Positions 6,641 through 9,764 of a stretch of DNA of 9,764 nucleotides are shown in pieces. The position numbers were made by a program, and so were the translations under genes. The stretch spans positions 1-9,764 of the forward strand of contig DQOE01000108.1 of assembly GCA_015658765.1 (NCBI GenBank), written 5' to 3'. Numbering within the stretch: position 1 is the first letter of the stretch; each line of letters opens with the position of its first letter. Below the pieces are notes generated by a model. That model had not been told where the DNA came from, did no database searches, and saw only the letters and a program-made list of their open reading frames with translations. This stretch comes from Verrucomicrobiota bacterium (GTDB taxonomy: Bacteria; Verrucomicrobiota; Verrucomicrobiia; Limisphaerales; UBA1096).

Positions 6641-8203
6641 ATGAGCGAGACGACGGCCCAACCCAACCCCCCCAGCGACGGGAAGCTTGCATTGCGCGTG
6701 CTGGTGGTGGAGGACTCGGAGTTCGACGCGCGCATGCTGGTCGGGCTGCTGCGGGCGGGGGGGTTCGAGCCGGAGTTCGAGCGGGTGGAAACAGAGGGCG
6801 GAATGCGAACCGCCCTTGGCCAAGCGCAATGGGAGGTGATACTTGCCGACTACAACCTGCCCGACTTTAGTGCGCCAAGGGCGCTCGAGGTGTTGCAGGA
6901 ATCGCAACTCGACATCCCGTTCATCATCGTCTCCGGCGGTATCGGCGAGGACACCGCCGTGGCCGCAATGAAGTCCGGCGCGCACGATTACCTGATGAAA
7001 GGCAACCTGGCGCGGCTGGTTCCGGCGGTGGAGCGGGAATTGCGCGAGGCTGCGGTGCGATCCTCGCGGCGGCAGACGGTCAAGGATTTGCGAGCGAGCG
7101 AGTTGAGGCATCGTTCGCTGATCGAGAACACCTCGGACATCATTGCGGTGCTGGATTGCAAGGGCATGATTCAATTTGTGAGCCCGGCCTGCGAGCGAGT
7201 GCTGGGCACGACTGCCGAGGCACTGATCGACAGCGACTGGTTTGCGCTGGCGCACGGGGAGGATCGGGATCGATTGAGGGCAGAGTTCGGGCAGGCGCTT
7301 GGCCATGAGGGGAAACAATTCGCCATCAAGGGCAGGTTCGCTGCGGCGGACGGGAGTGAGCGGGTGATGGATATCACGGCAAGCAACCTGCTGGCCGACG
7401 AGGCGATTGCCGGGGTGGTGATCAACGCGCGCGACATCACCGAGCGGTTGAAGGAGCAGGCGGCGATGCATGAGTCCGAGGAGCAGTTCCGGGTGGCCAG
7501 TGAAATCCAGCAACACTTGTTTCCCTGGAAGGCTCCGCAGTTGGACGGGTTTGACATTGCCGGTGCATCCAGGCCGGCTGCGGCGACGGGTGGCGATTAC
7601 TTTGACTACCTCACCACCTCAGACAGTCAACTGGCGTTGGCGATCGGCGACGTGAGCGGGCACGGTATCGGTCCGGCCATGCTCATGGCGGAAACCCGTG
7701 CGTACCTCCGCATCCTCACCCGGAACCGTAACGATCTGTCACTGATCCTCACCCGGGCAAACACGATGGTGGGGGAGGACGTCGGCGAGGAGCGATTTGT
7801 CACCATGCTGTTGGCCAAGCTCGATCCTGAAAAAAGAACGCTCGTCCACGCCAGCGCAGGCCACTCGCCCGCGTTCATCCTGGGCTCCGACGGCGCGGTG
7901 AAGAGTGAACTCAGGAGAACCGGGATGCCGTTGGGAGTCATGCGAGACGCGGAGTACACCGTGTCCAAGCCGCTGCGCTTGGCCAAGGGGGATGTGTTGG
8001 TGTTGCTGACCGATGGGCTTGAGGAAACCACGAACCCGGAAGGGGAGTTGTTCGGAGTCGATCGCATCCTGCAGGCGGTACACCAAAACCGGCAGTCTAA
8101 GGCGGCTAAAATCGTCGAGTCGGTTTTTGGAACATTGAAGGATTTTTCCGGCAACGCGGAACAGGTGGATGACTTGACGATGATTGTTGCCAAGGCCGAA
8201 TAA
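6641..8203 (+). CDS. response regulator with PAS and PP2C/SpoIIE phosphatase output
   Basis: The product has 520 residues and no signal peptide, so it is cytoplasmic. Residues 18-135 form a receiver domain: acidic pair Glu24/Asp25 in 'VLVVEDSEFD', phospho-acceptor Asp70 in 'EVILADYNLP', Ser98 in 'IIVSGG' and Lys120 in 'YLMKGN'. Residues 152-272 are a PAS domain ('LRHRSLIENTSDIIAVLD' to 'VINARDITERL') with a short helical linker after it. Residues 280-520 are a PP2C-type SpoIIE/RsbU phosphatase: 'ASEIQQHLFP', 'GGDYFD' (Asp319), 'IGDVSGHGIGPAM' (Asp337), 'VLLTDGLEE' (Asp458) and 'VDDLTMIVAK' (Asp510/511). All metal-binding positions appear intact. Relatives dephosphorylate an anti-anti-sigma (STAS) protein in partner switching, and phosphorylation of the receiver is expected to control activity. 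No histidine kinase, STAS protein or anti-sigma kinase is in the window, so its partners are unknown. Confidence 0.9.
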   Translation: MSETTAQPNPPSDGKLALRVLVVEDSEFDARMLVGLLRAGGFEPEFERVETEGGMRTALGQAQWEVILADYNLPDFSAPRALEVLQESQLDIPFIIVSGGIGEDTAVAAMKSGAHDYLMKGNLARLVPAVERELREAAVRSSRRQTVKDLRASELRHRSLIENTSDIIAVLDCKGMIQFVSPACERVLGTTAEALIDSDWFALAHGEDRDRLRAEFGQALGHEGKQFAIKGRFAAADGSERVMDITASNLLADEAIAGVVINARDITERLKEQAAMHESEEQFRVASEIQQHLFPWKAPQLDGFDIAGASRPAAATGGDYFDYLTTSDSQLALAIGDVSGHGIGPAMLMAETRAYLRILTRNRNDLSLILTRANTMVGEDVGEERFVTMLLAKLDPEKRTLVHASAGHSPAFILGSDGAVKSELRRTGMPLGVMRDAEYTVSKPLRLAKGDVLVLLTDGLEETTNPEGELFGVDRILQAVHQNRQSKAAKIVESVFGTLKDFSGNAEQVDDLTMIVAKAE

Positions 8204-8219
8204 TTTTTTACGAAAAAAT
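8203..8219. repeat. short AT-only inverted repeat after the regulator gene
   Basis: The sequence ATTTTTT-ACG-AAAAAAT begins on the last base of the regulator's stop codon. It is a perfect 7-base inverted repeat with a 3-base centre. It lacks the GC-rich stem of a standard terminator; it could be a weak terminator or a bent AT element. It marks the point where the sequence turns AT-richer. Confidence 0.4.
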
Positions 8220-8304
8220 GCTTGCCAAAGCAGAGCCTCTCCAGTACACCCCCCGACAATTGAAGGCGAGGAGCAAGCCCGGTATCTTGATGGGGACAGG
8301 TACG

Positions 8305-8895
8305 ATGCGGTTATCCGTTTCGTGTATGGCCGGGTTTCTCTGTCTATTGGCCGGGTTGCCGGCACTTGAAGCCAAGGAGGTTCAAACTGTCAAAATCAGC
8401 CGATTTTCTGCGAAGAAATACGGTGATAAACCATTTGTTGTGACGGCTAAATCCAGTTCAAAATTGCCAGTCTCGATTTTCGTGAACGGCCCGGCTTCGG
8501 TAGATAAAAGAGGAAAAATAACCATAAAAGGGGCCGGAAAGGTGCGTGTTTTTGCCGTTCAAATGGGAAACGACCAGTTCATGCCTGCCAAGCCGGCAAT
8601 GGTGACACTTGAAGTAGCCAAGGCATCATTGGTTATCCGGGCAGAGGACAAGAAAATGAAGGAAGGGGAAAAGACCCCCGAATTGACCGTGACATACAAG
8701 GGCTTTGTCAACGCGGAATCGGTGAAGAATTTAACCAAACCAGCCGTAGCGAAGCTTGTTGAGACGGGCAAAGGGAAAAGGAAAAAGCATAAAATCGTCC
8801 CAAGTGGTTCAGAATCAATGAATTACAGTTTTAATTATGTATCGGGTGATCTTGAGATTATCCGTAAGAAAAAGAGCTTTTTCGGGCGAAATTGA
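8305..8895 (+). CDS. small exported Ig-like/MBG-domain protein
   Basis: I chose the ATG at 8305 (196 residues). It places a signal peptide at the N-terminus (MRLSVSCMAGFLCLLAGLPALEA, cleavage near residue 23) and follows a purine-rich GGGGACAGG. The frame is open from an ATG at 8218, but that start would bury the signal. After cleavage there is an Ig-like module ('FSAKKYGDKPFVVTAKSSS', 'VNGPASVDKRGKITIKGAGK', 'VTLEVAKA'). Then comes an MBG_2-type domain with the signature 'LVIRAEDKKMKEGEKTPELT', 'VTYKGFVNAESV', 'NYSFNYVSGDLEI'. The typical domain has 'YG' where this has 'KEG', so it is a diverged copy. The basic tail 'RKKKSFFGRN' ends the protein abruptly, with no anchor or sorting signal visible. 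The first module closely resembles the start of the protein encoded from 9134. A cell-surface or adhesive role is inferred from domain type. Confidence 0.75.
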   Translation: MRLSVSCMAGFLCLLAGLPALEAKEVQTVKISRFSAKKYGDKPFVVTAKSSSKLPVSIFVNGPASVDKRGKITIKGAGKVRVFAVQMGNDQFMPAKPAMVTLEVAKASLVIRAEDKKMKEGEKTPELTVTYKGFVNAESVKNLTKPAVAKLVETGKGKRKKHKIVPSGSESMNYSFNYVSGDLEIIRKKKSFFGRN

Positions 8896-8995
8896 TTATG
8901 TCCGGAAAATGGAGCGGCTTGTTGCCACTCTTAAAAAACCTATTAAGACAAACAACCAAAACAAGTAAAAAACCTACGACTATTTGCTCTGTGAA

Positions 8996-9064
8996 ATGCT
9001 CTCTTGGGAGCATGGATATTATTGGAAATAAAAGACTTGCCAAGGGTTTGGCCTTCAGGCCAAA
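8996..9064 (+). promoter_or_regulatory. paired hairpins in the leader of the repeat-protein gene
   Basis: The AT-rich 238-base gap before the ATG at 9134 contains two perfect stem-loops on the same strand. The first is ATGCTC/GAGCAT (8996-9001 and 9008-9013, six-base loop, one extra T-G pair possible). The second is TTTGGCC/GGCCAAA (9047-9053 and 9058-9064, TTCA loop). They are 33 bases apart and end 69 bases before the start codon. Neither has a T-tract, so they are not standard terminators. They could form a structured 5' leader or sRNA. I tried to match known riboswitch cores, including c-di-GMP types, and could not. Confidence 0.35.
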
Positions 9065-9133
9065 TCGGTGGCGGTTATAAATAAGTTGTCGGTTGTCATG
9101 TTGAATTAGCTTCAACAAAACAGTATTTCAACT

Positions 9134-9764
9134 ATGAAAAAAATGATTGGAACCAAAGTTAGACGCACCATAGCGGGCCAGCTCGCTTTCGCTACGGCCA
9201 TGATCTTTTCCCTCCCGGGAAACATGCAGGCACAACAGACGCAGACGATCACTGCTCCCAGCATTGATGACGTCACCTACGGTGTCGCGCCATTCAGCGT
9301 CTCTGCAACTTCCAGTTCGGGTTTGACGGTCAGTTACGGTGTTGCCGGGCCGGCATCTGTGGATACCGACGGACTGTTGACTGTGCTGGGCAAGGGTTCT
9401 GTCACGGTTTTCTTTTTTCAGGATGGCGATGCAACCTATCATATTTCAGCGCCAGTGGTGAAATCATTCACCGTCAACGGTGCCACGGCCACGGTTACTC
9501 TGGCTGATGCCTCAGTAGCCTATACCGGTACGGGCCAATCCCTGACTCCAACCCAGACTGATTCAGGTGGAACCGCCTTGAGTGAGCCAATTTCTGTCAC
9601 CTACACCGATGCAGCTGGAGCTGCTGTGGCCAGCCCGACAAATGTGGGCGTGTACACGGCCACTGCCACCATTACCACGGGTTCGAACTATTCCGGTTCT
9701 GACACGGCAACCCTGACCATCACCAAGGCAGCCGCAACGGTTACCATTTCAGAAATCAGCCAAA
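9134..9764 (+). CDS. exported MBG/Ig-like repeat protein, 3' end outside window
   Basis: An ATG at 9134 opens a frame that stays open to the window end (210 codons visible). The start gives a signal peptide: basic 'MKKMIGTKVRRT', a hydrophobic stretch, and probable cleavage after 'GNMQA' at residue 33. The first mature module (about 38-115) is Ig-like, 'VTYGVAPFSVSATSSS', 'VAGPASVDTDGLLTVLGKGS', and is clearly related to the first module of the protein encoded at 8305. It is followed by an MBG-type domain (about 117-200): 'VAYTGTGQSLTPTQT', 'VTYTDAAGAAVASPTNVGVY', 'NYSGSDTATLTITKA'. The next strand ('AAATVTISEIS') has already begun when the window ends, so a tandem array is likely. Such proteins are often very long surface or adhesin-like molecules in Verrucomicrobiota; the anchor would be downstream. 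No clear Shine-Dalgarno is present. Confidence 0.8.
   Translation, partial: MKKMIGTKVRRTIAGQLAFATAMIFSLPGNMQAQQTQTITAPSIDDVTYGVAPFSVSATSSSGLTVSYGVAGPASVDTDGLLTVLGKGSVTVFFFQDGDATYHISAPVVKSFTVNGATATVTLADASVAYTGTGQSLTPTQTDSGGTALSEPISVTYTDAAGAAVASPTNVGVYTATATITTGSNYSGSDTATLTITKAAATVTISEISQ

Larger units (their letters stand above)
292..7986. repeat. dispersed highly iterated palindrome TTGGCCAA
   Basis: Exact copies of the palindrome start at 292, 385, 701, 4637, 5384, 6461, 6621, 6816, 7811 and 7979. Three are within the perfect 12-mer GCTTGGCCAAGC (383-394, 4635-4646, 6619-6630). Six more near copies keep TTGGCCA (14, 844, 4084, 4881, 6548, 7299). At about 60% GC an 8-mer of this composition should appear roughly 0.1 times in this length. 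Eight exact copies are in genes, six read as Leu-Ala-Lys/Asn and two in another phase as Leu-Gly-Gln; two are intergenic. This argues for selection or bias on the DNA rather than on protein. The arrangement recalls the HIP1 octamer of cyanobacteria, but the sequence is different. Confidence 0.75.

Noticed and set aside
6116..7516. 466-codon minus-strand frame spanning the hydrolase start and the regulator gene
   Set aside because: It crosses two well-supported genes and has low-complexity composition without domains.
8218..8304. Upstream ATG (8218) as start of the small MBG protein
   Set aside because: It would add 29 polar residues ahead of a clear signal peptide; the ATG at 8305 has a purine-rich stretch upstream and a proper N-terminus.
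8892..9080. 62-codon plus-strand frame after the small MBG protein
   Set aside because: It overlaps the preceding stop region and the hairpins, and shows no domain or signal; likely chance in AT-rich DNA.
8858..9118. 86-codon minus-strand frame in the AT-rich gap
   Set aside because: It overlaps the end of the MBG gene and both hairpins, and has no recognisable family or ribosome site.

Overview
The window looks like a piece of a GC-rich Verrucomicrobiota-type chromosome (Planctomycetota is the main alternative). The evidence is the gene content: ThuA-like secreted proteins, an isochorismatase/ThuA fusion, a large AsmA-like protein, MBG/Ig-like repeat surface proteins, and weak or absent Shine-Dalgarno sequences. 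This taxonomic placement is inference. I recognise no tRNA, rRNA, CRISPR array, transposase or phage gene.

Layout. Positions 1-2676 hold the 3' part of a very large AsmA-like envelope protein with three degenerate internal repeats. Positions 2757-3524 hold a broken gene for an unusual protein that alternates zinc-ribbon knuckles with FliG-like helical modules. Positions 3681-4631 encode a secreted ThuA-like protein. Convergent to it on the minus strand (6510-4897) is a secreted two-domain protein, isochorismatase-like plus ThuA-like, with a possible 41-residue ORF just after its stop. Divergent from that, 6641-8203 encodes a response regulator with receiver, PAS and PP2C/SpoIIE phosphatase domains. 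Positions 8305-8895 and 9134-9764 (running off the window) encode two exported proteins that share a related Ig-like module followed by MBG-type domains; the second begins what looks like a long repeat array.

How the genes may work together. Most products have export signals or are envelope-associated, so the theme is the cell envelope and exported proteins. Two neighbouring genes encode ThuA-like domains and could act on the same class of substrate. The phosphatase resembles RsbU-type regulators of partner-switching stress or sigma control, but no anti-sigma factor or antagonist is visible here. No single operon links the genes.

Two genome-scale signals stand out. The palindrome TTGGCCAA occurs ten times, far above chance, in coding and non-coding DNA and in two codon phases, like a highly iterated palindrome. 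It disappears after about position 8000, where base composition also becomes AT-richer and the repeat-protein genes begin.
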